A DNA stretch of 64,000 nt from assembly GCF_028750675.1 (NCBI RefSeq), contig NZ_JAQQPZ010000004.1:62001-126000 (forward strand). Direction: 5' to 3'. The translations under genes and the position numbers were made by a program. The notes below the pieces were generated by a model that saw nothing but the letters and a program-made list of their open reading frames with translations, made no database searches and was not told the DNA's origin. Shown here piece after piece: positions 9,561-17,660 of the stretch (position 1 is the first letter of the stretch; the number at the start of each line of letters is the position of its first letter). The DNA comes from Shewanella metallivivens (GTDB lineage Bacteria; Pseudomonadota; Gammaproteobacteria; Enterobacterales; Shewanellaceae).

Positions 9561-10115
9561 ATCAATCAGCCTAATTCACAGCCACTAAATCACCTCGCGC
9601 AGTTAGACGACAATCAACTTGTCGCCATTGCGACGACTGGGTGTCCGCAGGCATTTGAACAACTGTATCGCCGGCACCACCAGCGAGTATTCGCGATATG
9701 TTTTCGGCTAAGCGGCCAAACAAGTTTGGCTGATGATATGACCCAAGCGTGTTTTATTCGCCTGTGGAATAAGTTGGCGCAATTTAAGGGCGATAGTCAA
9801 TTTACCACTTGGCTTCATCGGTTATGTGTTCGCCAAGCCATTAATGAACTCAAGGCGCAGCAATCGTTATGGCGACGCTTTTTGCCAGCAGAAGAGATAG
9901 CCCATCAAGAGATGCCTAGTGTTGAGTTAACCGATTATCATTTACTCGACAAGTGTATCGCCAGATTACCGCAACGAACCCGCATTGTGTTTGTGTTATG
10001 TGCAATTGAAGGTTATCAACACAACGAAATAGCAACACTGCTGAACATTGCCGTCGGCACGAGTAAGGCGCAATATCACAATGCCAAACATTTATTACAG
10101 GAGATGCTTACATGA
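9561..10115 (+). CDS. ECF-type RNA polymerase sigma factor with apparent non-AUG start
   Basis: Region 2 reads AFEQLYRRHHQRVFAICFRL, then LADDMTQACFIRLWNKLAQF; region 4 reads LPQRTRIVFVLCAIEGYQHNEIATLLNIAVGTSKAQYHNAK. Together these define a small extracytoplasmic-function sigma factor. The region 2 homology begins near 9651, well upstream of the first in-frame TTG (9726), so the gene must start further left. The frame is open back to a stop at 9528-9530 but contains no ATG, GTG or TTG. An AAGGA at 9549-9553 lies seven bases before an ATC at 9561, which I take as the likely start (184 residues). It overlaps the anti-sigma gene by ATGA, implying coupled translation. Confidence 0.75.
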   Translation: MNQPNSQPLNHLAQLDDNQLVAIATTGCPQAFEQLYRRHHQRVFAICFRLSGQTSLADDMTQACFIRLWNKLAQFKGDSQFTTWLHRLCVRQAINELKAQQSLWRRFLPAEEIAHQEMPSVELTDYHLLDKCIARLPQRTRIVFVLCAIEGYQHNEIATLLNIAVGTSKAQYHNAKHLLQEMLT

Positions 10116-10708
10116 CCACTAAAAAGCATGACCTAGACCATTTAATTGGCACTTTACCGCCTGAGATTGCGCCAACAACAGATTTATGGAATGGCATAAA
10201 GCCACATTTAACGCCGCCACAAACGCCTCAGCACAGTGTCGTTCGCCCCTTATGGGCCATGGCAGCAACACTCGTGGTGTGTTCAATATTATGGTTAACG
10301 CAATGGCACGACAAACCAGAGCCAACTCAGGTGCAAACGACAAATGACAGCATGGCAACAACAGGCACATCAACATCAATTGAAGTCGATAATCACTTAA
10401 TTGAATTGATAAACCAAGTTGCCCAAACCCATCAAAGCCAATTAAATGGATTTATTCGCAATCAATATACCGTGAGCTGGCAGTTATCAGCAGACCACAA
10501 TGAGCACATTCAAACCGACATTGCCAAAGCACTCGCAGAGCTAGAAAGCGCATCTAACCAAGTACAAGCAGCATTAACACAACAGCCGACTAATCAACAA
10601 CTTTGGCAATTATGGCGCTGGATAATGCAGCGTCAAATCACCTTACTACAACAAGGGCAAAAATTGCCTTTTACCCAAACACGCCCATCACAAGGAAATA
10701 CCCTATGA
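10112..10708 (+). CDS. probable anti-sigma factor, single-pass membrane protein
   Basis: The protein has 198 residues with a short cytoplasmic N-terminus (about 45 residues), one membrane helix (WAMAATLVVCSILWLTQW, about residues 47-64) and a helical, Gln-rich periplasmic C-terminus. It shows no obvious zinc-binding HxxxCxxC motif. It is called an anti-sigma factor from its topology and from its position: its ATG overlaps the sigma factor stop (ATGA) and its own stop overlaps the next start (ATGA), so all three genes are translationally coupled. Sequence recognition alone would leave it hypothetical. The usual model is that it holds the sigma factor at the membrane until an envelope signal releases it. 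Confidence 0.65.
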   Translation: MTTKKHDLDHLIGTLPPEIAPTTDLWNGIKPHLTPPQTPQHSVVRPLWAMAATLVVCSILWLTQWHDKPEPTQVQTTNDSMATTGTSTSIEVDNHLIELINQVAQTHQSQLNGFIRNQYTVSWQLSADHNEHIQTDIAKALAELESASNQVQAALTQQPTNQQLWQLWRWIMQRQITLLQQGQKLPFTQTRPSQGNTL

Positions 10709-11640
10709 GCAGCATTAAATACGCACTGCTAGCACCACTTATGGCCATAAGCGCTTTTACCATGGCAGCTGAGCCGGTTGACCAACAACAAGATGTTGCA
10801 GCTAACCCCAACGTCAGTGTCAAAGTACAGCGTGGCAATGTGTCGTTTGTGAGTTGGGACAAAAACAGTATCCAAGTTAAAGGCGAACTTGACGAACTAA
10901 GCGAAGGTTTTATATTTGATGTAAAAGGCAATTCAGTAGTAATAGAGGACAAGCTGCCTCGAAGCTATCAAGGCAACAATAAACAAGGTTCACAATTAAC
11001 TATCTATTTACCCTCACAGTTAAATTTAAACGCACAAGGCGTATCGACCGAAGTCACCCTCTCTAAACTCAGCGGCCAAATCGCCATCGCACTCGTCAGC
11101 GGTAATATCGGGGCTACACAACTGAATGGCAGCAACAAGTTGACCACTGTGTCGGGTAACATTAACAGCAAACAACTCAGTGGAAAAATCAATCTCGAAA
11201 CCGTATCTGGCGACATTGACGACAATAGCAGTCAAGGCGAGGCAGAATTTAGATTAGTCAGTGGTGAACTAGAGACTCACAGCGACTTTACACAAGTAAG
11301 CATTGACCAGGTCTCTGGCGATATAGAGGCGACGCTAAAGCAAATAAACCAGATTAATTTGGTCACCATCAGCGGAGATGCAAATATCAACCTCGGTGTA
11401 CAACTCAGTAAAGCCCACCTAGAAACCATTAGCGGTGATTTAACAATGGCATTTAGTGCAGCACCTAATCTAAGTTTTATGATAGACGGCGGCCCGGGTG
11501 GCAAAATTAATAATCAATTAACTGACGATAAACCCATAAAACAAAAGTACTCATCAAGCCAAAGCTTGCAATTTAAAAGCTTGTCTGGTGATGGTCAGGT
11601 CAATATCAACACCATTAGTGGCCGCATTAGCCTGAAGTAA
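10705..11640 (+). CDS. exported DUF4097-type repeat protein of the ECF sigma operon
   Basis: This protein of about 311 residues starts at the ATG overlapping the anti-sigma stop, with AAGGA nine bases upstream. It has a signal peptide ending near FTMAAEP. The rest is a regular series of short beta repeats with the recurring core (V/I/L)SG(D/N/E), for example VSGNIGAT, VSGNINSK, VSGDIDDN, VSGELETH, VSGDIEAT, ISGDANIN and ISGDLTMA. This is the pattern of DUF4097 'putative adhesin' domains, expected to fold as a right-handed beta-helix. DUF4097 proteins are often encoded beside ECF sigma/anti-sigma pairs and may take part in sensing or in the response. The true role is not known. A stem-loop follows the stop codon. 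Confidence 0.75.
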   Translation: MSSIKYALLAPLMAISAFTMAAEPVDQQQDVAANPNVSVKVQRGNVSFVSWDKNSIQVKGELDELSEGFIFDVKGNSVVIEDKLPRSYQGNNKQGSQLTIYLPSQLNLNAQGVSTEVTLSKLSGQIAIALVSGNIGATQLNGSNKLTTVSGNINSKQLSGKINLETVSGDIDDNSSQGEAEFRLVSGELETHSDFTQVSIDQVSGDIEATLKQINQINLVTISGDANINLGVQLSKAHLETISGDLTMAFSAAPNLSFMIDGGPGGKINNQLTDDKPIKQKYSSSQSLQFKSLSGDGQVNINTISGRISLK

Positions 11641-11649
11641 TAGCGTAAA

Positions 11650-11679
11650 ATGCCCAGTGATAATCCTATCACTGGGCAT
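11650..11679. terminator. terminator hairpin between the ECF operon and rsuA, probably bidirectional
   Basis: ATGCCCAGTGATA pairs perfectly with TATCACTGGGCAT across a 4-base loop. The minus-strand side runs into TTTT, which suits rsuA; the plus side has no T-tract. Confidence 0.65.
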
Positions 11680-11717
11680 CGTTAACCTTAACGAGAGTTC
11701 GCTTAATCAAACAAGCA

Positions 11718-12410
11718 TTACTTAACAGAAGTCACTTCTTCATCGGTTAAATAGCGCCATTCTCCGGGCGCTAAATCAACATCTAATTCAATACTGCCTA
11801 CCGCTTCACGGTGAAGGTTAACCACTTTATTACCCACTGCAGCAAACATGCGTTTTACTTGGTGGTATTTGCCTTCACTAATGGTTAAACGCACCTGAGT
11901 TGGCGCAATAATCTCAAGCACAGCGGGTTTTGTTAACCCATCTTCATTACGCAGTTCAATGCCGTTAGCAAACACAGAAATTAAGCTGTCATCGACAGGG
12001 TCAGCTAGCTCAACTAAATACCGCTTACCGCAATCTTTTTTCGGTGAGGTGATTTTGTGCGACCATTGGCCGTCACTGGTAATTAACACTAAACCAGTAG
12101 TATCAGCATCTAAACGTCCAGCAATGTGTAACGTGTCGGCTTTTTCGATGTCCATTAAGCTCAGTACCGACGGATATTGCTCATCAATGGTGGAACAAAT
12201 AGTGTCTACTGGCTTATTCATCATCACATAACGATCGCCAACAATACTGATAGACTGACCGTCTAAACGCACATCCATTTGTGGTGATACCTTAAATCCA
12301 GAATCTTTAACCACCTCACCGTCGCAGGTCACATCACCACGATGCAGGGCCCTTTTGGCTAATGAACGGGTTAACTCGGTACTTTCACAGATAAATTTGT
12401 CTAAACGCAC
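11718..12410 (-). CDS. rsuA: 16S rRNA pseudouridine(516) synthase
   Basis: This cytoplasmic enzyme converts uridine 516 of 16S rRNA to pseudouridine. Its 230 residues match the usual RsuA length. An N-terminal S4 RNA-binding domain (MRLDKFICESTELTRSLAKRALHRGDVTCDG) is followed by the catalytic domain with YVMMNKPVDTICST, the active-site motif AGRLDADTTGLVLIT (catalytic Asp in GRLD) and EGKYHQVKRMFAAVGNKVVNLHRE near the C-terminus. Translation appears to start with GTG at 12410, since no in-frame ATG precedes the S4 domain. The gene is convergent with the DUF4097 gene and shares its hairpin. Confidence 0.9.
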   Translation of the reverse strand: MRLDKFICESTELTRSLAKRALHRGDVTCDGEVVKDSGFKVSPQMDVRLDGQSISIVGDRYVMMNKPVDTICSTIDEQYPSVLSLMDIEKADTLHIAGRLDADTTGLVLITSDGQWSHKITSPKKDCGKRYLVELADPVDDSLISVFANGIELRNEDGLTKPAVLEIIAPTQVRLTISEGKYHQVKRMFAAVGNKVVNLHREAVGSIELDVDLAPGEWRYLTDEEVTSVK

Positions 12411-12711
12411 AATGGACCACTCAATCTAAAAATAATGGCACTATTATGCTGCTTACACGCCTAAATAGAAATCAATCAATGATCTTTTTACCCGCGGCGG
12501 TAATTTTTGGTTACACATCCGCGCCGCTTCTTGGGCAAAAATGACCAAAAGTGCCTTGTTTTATGGCCTCCTAAGGCCTTAACATAGTATTCACAAAAAA
12601 AGTGTTGGTTTTTTCCTTACTAAGTAGCATTTAAGGACCAACAATATAATAAAAATATAAAAATGCTCATACGCCTAAATTAGGCGCCTTAAACAAAGCA
12701 AAGGAAACACA
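12411..12711. other. divergent intergenic region between rsuA and M13 peptidase
   Basis: No coding frame was found. It must contain the promoters of both divergent genes. The one clear symmetric element is a palindrome, CGCCTAA-A-TTAGGCG, at 12672-12686, about 26 bases before the peptidase start codon. That position suits an operator or a 5' UTR structure. Confidence 0.5.
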
Positions 12712-14799
12712 ATGAAAAAGTTGGTTATTGGAGGCCTTTGTGCCTCACTTATCGCTGGCCTAAGTGCATGTAGCGACGACAAAGCAGTAGTAGTCCCGGC
12801 GGCAGACGTAGCAAAAACAGCTGCAGCCGTTGCCGTTGAAAAAGCACTGACATCAGGCATTACTTTCGACAACATCGATAAATCAGTTCGCCCACAAGAC
12901 GATTTTTACATGTACGTAAACGGTGCATGGATGAAAACAGCTGAGATCCCTGGCGATCGCACTAACATTGGCGCATTTTACGACTTACGTGAACATGCCC
13001 GTGATGACGTTAAAGCCATTATTGAAGACTTAAGCGCCACACCTAATCTAGCCGATGGCAGCGACGAGCAAAAAGTAGCTGACTTATATCGTTCATTCAT
13101 GGACGTTGAAACCCTCAATAAATTGGGTATTACGCCAATTCAAGCTGACCTAGATAAGATTGCCGCATTAAAAGACAAAAAAGAGTTAACCGCGTTTTTT
13201 GGTGAAAGCCAAGCAAACGGTGGCGGCACCCCATTAGCATTTTATATCTCTATCGATGCTAAAGACTCAACCCGTTATGCCACTCACATTTGGCAATACG
13301 GTCTAAGCCTGCCTGAAAAAGATTACTACTTTAATCAAGAAGAACGTTTCGTTAATATCCGTAAAGCCTTTGTTGAGCACATTGAAAAAATGTACAACCT
13401 AGCAGGCTTACCAGATGCAAAAGCAAACGCCGAAGCCATTCTTGCACTCGAAACCCAAATTGCTGAGCAACATTGGGACGTGGTTGAAACGCGCGACAGC
13501 ACTAAAACGTACAATTTATATCAAGTTAAAGACCTTGCAACACTAGCACCTGACATCAACTGGGAAGGTTATCTTGCAGCGTTAGGTGGCGACAAGCAAA
13601 CTGACATCATCATTAACCAACCTAGTTTTGTTCAAGGGTTAAATGAAGTCATCAAGACCAATGATCTTGCTGCATGGAAAAACTACCTAACCTGGATGAC
13701 CCTAACTCATAATGCCAGTAACTTGTCTGAAGCATTAGACAACGAAAACTTTGCGTTTTTCTCTAAAACCTTAAACGGTCAAGAAGAACAAGAACCACGT
13801 TGGAAGCGTGGTGTGAGCACAGTAAGTGGTACCTTAGGTGAAGTCGTTGGTAAAGTGTACGTTAAACGTCATTTTGCTCCAGAAGCTAAAACACGTATGG
13901 AACAATTAGTTGAAAATCTACGTGGTGCTTATGGTTCGAGCATTGATTCATTAGACTGGATGAGTGCTGACACTAAAGTGGCTGCCAAAGAAAAACTGGC
14001 TAAGTTTACCCCTAAAATTGGTTACCCTAACAAGTGGGAAGACTACAGCCAATTAACCATCAAAGCTGACGATTTAGTGGGTAACGCTAAGCGCGCTGCG
14101 GTAGTACAGCACACTAAAGAAGTCGCGAAATTGGGTCAACCAATTGATAAAGACGAGTGGCACATGACGCCACAAACTGTTAACGCTTACTACAACCCAA
14201 CCATGAATGAAATCGTGTTCCCTGCAGCGATTTTACAGCCGCCATTCTTTAACCTAGAAGCAGATGACGCGGTTAACTACGGTGGTATTGGTGCGGTTAT
14301 CGGCCACGAAATGGGCCATGGTTTTGACGACCAAGGTGCTAAGTTTGACGGCGAAGGTAACATGCGCGACTGGTGGACAGAAGCTGACTTAAAAGCGTTT
14401 GAAGCGAAAGGTAAAGCGTTAATTTCTCAGTACGATGGTTATCAAGTATTTGACGATTTACACGTTAACGGTAGCCTAACGTTAGGTGAAAACATTGGTG
14501 ACTTGTCAGGCGTAACTATCGCTTATAAAGCTTATAAAATGTCACTCAATGGCCAAGAAGCACCGGTTATTGACGGCCTAACTGGCGACCAACGCTTCTT
14601 TATGGGCTTTACCCAAATTTGGCGTGTGAAGATGAAAGAAGAAGCAATGCGTAATCGCGTAGCAACTGATCCACATTCACCAGGTCACTTCCGTGCACTT
14701 GGCGCATTGTCAAACATGCCTGAGTTCTATACCACTTATGACGTGAAAGAAGGCGACAAAATGTATATCGCCCCAGAAAACCGCGTTAAAATCTGGTAA
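12712..14799 (+). CDS. M13 family zinc metallopeptidase, PepO-like lipoprotein
   Basis: This neprilysin-type endopeptidase of 695 residues digests peptides, probably in the periplasm. It has a lipoprotein signal (MKKLVIGGLCASLIAGLSAC, lipobox LSAC, followed by SDD). The N-terminal M13 domain begins near SVRPQDDFYMYVNGAWMK. The C-terminal catalytic domain carries the zinc motif HEMGH at residues 532-536 within VIGHEMGHGFDDQGAKFD, the downstream ENIGDLSG motif (third zinc ligand and its Asp partner), and the substrate-binding NAYYNP and RVATDPHSPGHFR segments. The C-terminal VKIW is typical of the family. Asp at +2 after the lipidated Cys could favour inner-membrane retention (inference). It has its own terminator. 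Confidence 0.93.
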   Translation: MKKLVIGGLCASLIAGLSACSDDKAVVVPAADVAKTAAAVAVEKALTSGITFDNIDKSVRPQDDFYMYVNGAWMKTAEIPGDRTNIGAFYDLREHARDDVKAIIEDLSATPNLADGSDEQKVADLYRSFMDVETLNKLGITPIQADLDKIAALKDKKELTAFFGESQANGGGTPLAFYISIDAKDSTRYATHIWQYGLSLPEKDYYFNQEERFVNIRKAFVEHIEKMYNLAGLPDAKANAEAILALETQIAEQHWDVVETRDSTKTYNLYQVKDLATLAPDINWEGYLAALGGDKQTDIIINQPSFVQGLNEVIKTNDLAAWKNYLTWMTLTHNASNLSEALDNENFAFFSKTLNGQEEQEPRWKRGVSTVSGTLGEVVGKVYVKRHFAPEAKTRMEQLVENLRGAYGSSIDSLDWMSADTKVAAKEKLAKFTPKIGYPNKWEDYSQLTIKADDLVGNAKRAAVVQHTKEVAKLGQPIDKDEWHMTPQTVNAYYNPTMNEIVFPAAILQPPFFNLEADDAVNYGGIGAVIGHEMGHGFDDQGAKFDGEGNMRDWWTEADLKAFEAKGKALISQYDGYQVFDDLHVNGSLTLGENIGDLSGVTIAYKAYKMSLNGQEAPVIDGLTGDQRFFMGFTQIWRVKMKEEAMRNRVATDPHSPGHFRALGALSNMPEFYTTYDVKEGDKMYIAPENRVKIW

Positions 14800-14838
14800 T
14801 CAATACTGTAAAAGCTGACCTTGGTCACATTTACACAC

Positions 14839-14866
14839 AAAAAGGGCATCATTTGATGCCCTTTTT
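14839..14866 (+). terminator. intrinsic terminator of the M13 peptidase gene
   Basis: AAAAAGGGCATCA and TGATGCCCTTTTT form a 13-base-pair stem with a minimal loop, ending in a T-run. Confidence 0.85.
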
Positions 14867-15009
14867 CATGCCAAAATATAACGTAAGCAGCTGATATTAA
14901 AAATTTTAAAGTGTAGATAGCTGCTTTATGATTAAACCTTGTTCATTAAGCCCCTATTCAGCTAAAAAACGGTAAAGTGATTTCACAGACATTACGCTGG
15001 AGCTATTCA

Positions 15010-15789
15010 ATGAATAAGTTGTTTCGTACCTTTTTTATCTTTTTAATTTTACTGTCTACCCGCGGCGCGATTGCTCAACCTAACGAAGTTAAATATAACA
15101 AGTTAGCCGAGCCATCTGATTTCAGTCAAAAGTCATATAATGACATTGAGCAATTAATCAGCTTAAGCGAGCAGCATACCGCGCTTGCACAACAAGACAC
15201 TCAAGATTTGGATGCCTTAATGGCACGTGCCCCACAAGCGCAACAAGAGCTTATTGAGCTACTTAATCATATCAACCACGCGAGTCATACCTCAGCTGTA
15301 ATCCCAGCAACAAAAAGTTACGCTCGTGCAGCGCAAAAAGTGCAATTAAAGTTTAATGGTGACGCTAGCCAATTAACCGATATCGCACGTGCGAGTGTGG
15401 TCGCCAATGATGTTAATAGCCTACTAACCAGTTACCAACAATTACGCGAGTCCACTGATGTGGTGCAATTAAAAAACCGTTTTGCTGAACCAAAAACCTC
15501 AGGGTATCGCGACTTAAACGTATTGGTTAAGTTGCCACAAAGCCAAATGGTGGTTGAAGTACAGTTTCATTTAAATGATATCGCCGAGATAAAAAGTGGC
15601 CCAGAGCACCAGGTGTATGAGCAAATTCAAGCCATTGAACTGAAAGCGAAAAAGGAACGTAGAACGTTAAACGACTTTGAGCGTGCCAGCATTGCTAAAT
15701 TACGCCAAGATTCGCATAAGCAATACCACAAAGCTTGGTTGTATTATAAACGCCAAAGCTTGTATCCATCGACCATTCAAGCGGCTTAA
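15010..15789 (+). CDS. exported protein with RelA/SpoT-like nucleotidyltransferase fold
   Basis: The ATG at 15010 has GGAG seven bases upstream and gives a 259-residue protein with a clear signal peptide (MNKLFRTFFIFLILL, cleavage near AIAQ). Residues about 90-200 resemble the synthetase fold of RelA/SpoT enzymes: KSYARAAQK, then LTDIARASVV, then RFAEPKTSGYRDLNVLV, then VVEVQFHLNDI and EHQVYEQI. The expected Asp-x-x-Gly-x-Arg becomes DIARAS, so the Gly is replaced. Cytoplasmic (p)ppGpp synthetases are not exported, so a periplasmic location implies another role, such as modifying an envelope target or remnant binding. No membrane anchor is seen beyond the signal peptide, and no partner gene is evident. 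It ends in an intrinsic terminator. Confidence 0.65.
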   Translation: MNKLFRTFFIFLILLSTRGAIAQPNEVKYNKLAEPSDFSQKSYNDIEQLISLSEQHTALAQQDTQDLDALMARAPQAQQELIELLNHINHASHTSAVIPATKSYARAAQKVQLKFNGDASQLTDIARASVVANDVNSLLTSYQQLRESTDVVQLKNRFAEPKTSGYRDLNVLVKLPQSQMVVEVQFHLNDIAEIKSGPEHQVYEQIQAIELKAKKERRTLNDFERASIAKLRQDSHKQYHKAWLYYKRQSLYPSTIQAA

Positions 15790-15821
15790 CCTCCCGTATT
15801 GAATCACTCTTTCCACCCTTT

Positions 15822-15846
15822 AGCGCTCATTGAGCGCTTTTTTTTT
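15822..15846 (+). terminator. intrinsic terminator of the RelA/SpoT-like gene
   Basis: AGCGCTC and GAGCGCT flank ATT and are followed by a run of T residues. Confidence 0.85.
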
Positions 15847-15913
15847 ACCGAAGAAACTCAGCGTCATTCACATCTGCTATACTCGCGCCAGAGACTAGCT
15901 GTCGGACATTGTC

Positions 15914-16315
15914 ATGAACGAAATTATTGACCAATTGCAAGAACTAAGCGAAACCGTACCGGTGCCGCTCGAACTACCAACATTCGAACAAATTGTTGAA
16001 GTTGAAGAACAAATCCTAATTGGATTACCTAATGATTTAAAAGAATACCTATTACATGCCAGTGATGTTATTTACGGTGCTTTTGAGCCTGTCACCATTG
16101 CCGACCCGTACTCGCACACCTACCTGCCAGAAGTCACCAGTTACGCCTGGTCCATTGGCATGCCACGTGATCAAATTGCCATTTGTCAGGTCGGTGACAG
16201 TTTTTACTGTATCGACGAAGAAGGCCAAGTGCAGTTTTGGGAAGACGGCGATTTTGACGAACAGGTTTGGGAATCGTTTTGGGATTGGGTTGAAGACGTG
16301 TGGCTTGAGCAATAA
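15914..16315 (+). CDS. SMI1/KNR4 (SUKH) family protein
   Basis: This acidic cytoplasmic protein of 133 residues has no signal sequence. The segment beginning FEQIVEVEEQILIGLPNDLKEYLLHASDV, with Tyr/Trp-rich downstream parts (SYAWSIGMPRDQIAICQVGDSFYCIDEEGQV), has the layout of SMI1/KNR4 domains. In bacteria many such proteins neutralise polymorphic toxins. No toxin gene lies nearby, and this one is followed 31 bases later by a DUF4447 gene on the same strand, so it looks like a stable housekeeping SUKH protein. The function is unknown. Confidence 0.75.
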   Translation: MNEIIDQLQELSETVPVPLELPTFEQIVEVEEQILIGLPNDLKEYLLHASDVIYGAFEPVTIADPYSHTYLPEVTSYAWSIGMPRDQIAICQVGDSFYCIDEEGQVQFWEDGDFDEQVWESFWDWVEDVWLEQ

Positions 16316-16346
16316 CCCACGTTAATCATGATTAAAGAGAACACAC

Positions 16347-16847
16347 ATGGCTAAAAATACCGGCTTAAACGCCATTGAAATGCAATACTTACGCTTGTCT
16401 TTAGGCTTAACGACAGAACAAGTTGCCACGATGACCACGACCAGCAACGAAGACGTACTCGCGTGGGAAACCGGCGAAAAAGACGCGCCAGTACCTGTGC
16501 AAAAAAAGCTACTCGACATTGATGACATCATCGAAATGCAGGTGCTTAATACCTGTGATGGCATTGAGGAGCTGTTTAAAAAAGAACCTAAGCGCCGCTT
16601 AGCGTTTGTGGTTTATCCAACTCAAGCAGTGTACACCCAGTATAATCCAGAGTTTTTAAGCTCATTACCATTAGCAGAGCTATACAATACCTCTGCATGG
16701 CGTATCAAAAAAGAGTGCAAACTGGTGCTTGAAGTCGATGTGACTTTAGTGGCACTAGATGCCGAAGCCTATAAAGCTTATCGTGCAGAAAACGGCATGA
16801 GCGAAAACCGTGAAAGCCGTGCTAAATGGGCTGCAACTAAGCTTTAG
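16347..16847 (+). CDS. DUF4447 family protein with HTH-like N-terminus
   Basis: The protein has 166 residues. The first 60 ([40 protein letters not shown]) have the spacing of an XRE-type helix-turn-helix. The remaining part ([23 protein letters not shown] and onward) is a mixed alpha/beta domain shared with the DUF4447 family seen in Shewanella. DNA binding is plausible but not shown, and no target can be named. It follows the SUKH gene on the same strand by 31 bases, and a perfect terminator palindrome follows about 95 bases downstream, so the pair forms a small operon. Confidence 0.7.
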   Translation: MAKNTGLNAIEMQYLRLSLGLTTEQVATMTTTSNEDVLAWETGEKDAPVPVQKKLLDIDDIIEMQVLNTCDGIEELFKKEPKRRLAFVVYPTQAVYTQYNPEFLSSLPLAELYNTSAWRIKKECKLVLEVDVTLVALDAEAYKAYRAENGMSENRESRAKWAATKL

Positions 16848-16940
16848 CTATAGCTTTAACTCAGGCTTTAACTCAGTGTTTAAACCGCGGTAATAACACG
16901 CCAGCATCTAAACGGAGCCTTCACACTCCGTTATCATTTA

Positions 16941-16965
16941 AGAAGCCAATATTGGCTTCTTTTTT
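16941..16965. terminator. terminator between the DUF4447 gene and convergent GST
   Basis: AGAAGCCAAT and ATTGGCTTCT form a perfect 20-base palindrome followed by T residues on the plus strand. The A-rich left side could also serve the convergent glutathione transferase gene. Confidence 0.75.
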
Positions 16966-17581
16966 ATTTTGGGGCTGTTTTTGCTAATGCAGCAGCCAGC
17001 GCTGGTCGGTCTTTCACTCTGTCGCGGTAAGCTGACAATTTAGGTCCAATGGATTGTTCAAATCCTAATGCCCAACCTAAGGTTTGGGTTAATAGTATAT
17101 CGGCAATCATTGGCTCGCTGCCGCACACAAAGCCAGACTCAGGTATCCATTGCTCGGCGATAGCCGCCGCCTGGGCAAACTCCCACTTGGCTACATTTTG
17201 CATAGCCTCAAGTCGCCACTCTTTTGGCAAGGCAAAACGGTGTTTTCCCATATTCCATAAGGGCTGTTCAAGTTCGCTAATCACAAAACTCACCCAGCGT
17301 TCATGAATGCCCGATGCCTGAGCCCCCGGTGCGGGCAACCAATGGCCTTGACCATATTTTTCAGCAAGATAACGCATAATGGCGGCAGATTCGGTTAGCA
17401 CAAAGTCACCATCGGTAAGCACGGGCATCTTACCACTTGGGTTTAACGCCAAAAATGACTCGCTTCTATTCTCACCTTTGGCAAAATCAATAAAATGAAA
17501 CTGCCATTCAATTCCTAATTCTTCTAATAGCCAAGAAACGCGTAACGCACGACTTTTTTGAGTTCCGTATAAGGTAATCAT
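16964..17581 (-). CDS. glutathione S-transferase family protein
   Basis: This cytoplasmic protein of about 205 residues has the two-domain GST layout. The N-terminal thioredoxin fold (ITLYGTQKSRALRVSWLLEELGIEWQ) leads to the conserved NPSGKMPVLTDGDFVLTESAAIMRYLAEKYG, which contains the cis-Pro and the ESAAI glutathione-binding turn. An all-helical C-terminal domain ends with MIADILLTQTLGWAL. It would conjugate glutathione to electrophiles or reduce peroxides; the substrate is unknown. The ATG at 17581 is used in place of an upstream start because the GST fold begins there and AGAGG lies just before it. It lies downstream of the TonB receptor gene on the same strand but a terminator separates them. 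Confidence 0.88.
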   Translation of the reverse strand: MITLYGTQKSRALRVSWLLEELGIEWQFHFIDFAKGENRSESFLALNPSGKMPVLTDGDFVLTESAAIMRYLAEKYGQGHWLPAPGAQASGIHERWVSFVISELEQPLWNMGKHRFALPKEWRLEAMQNVAKWEFAQAAAIAEQWIPESGFVCGSEPMIADILLTQTLGWALGFEQSIGPKLSAYRDRVKDRPALAAALAKTAPK

Positions 17582-17601
17582 GAGGCCTCTTCTTAATTGA
17601 T

Positions 17602-17636
17602 AAAAAAAGCCACATCGCACCTAAGTGAATGTGGCT
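17602..17636 (-). terminator. intrinsic terminator of the TonB receptor gene
   Basis: On the minus strand AGCCACAT pairs with ATGTGGCT and is followed by seven T residues. It isolates the receptor from the downstream GST gene. Confidence 0.8.
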
Positions 17637-17660
17637 ATTGTTTATATTATGACGCTGAGA

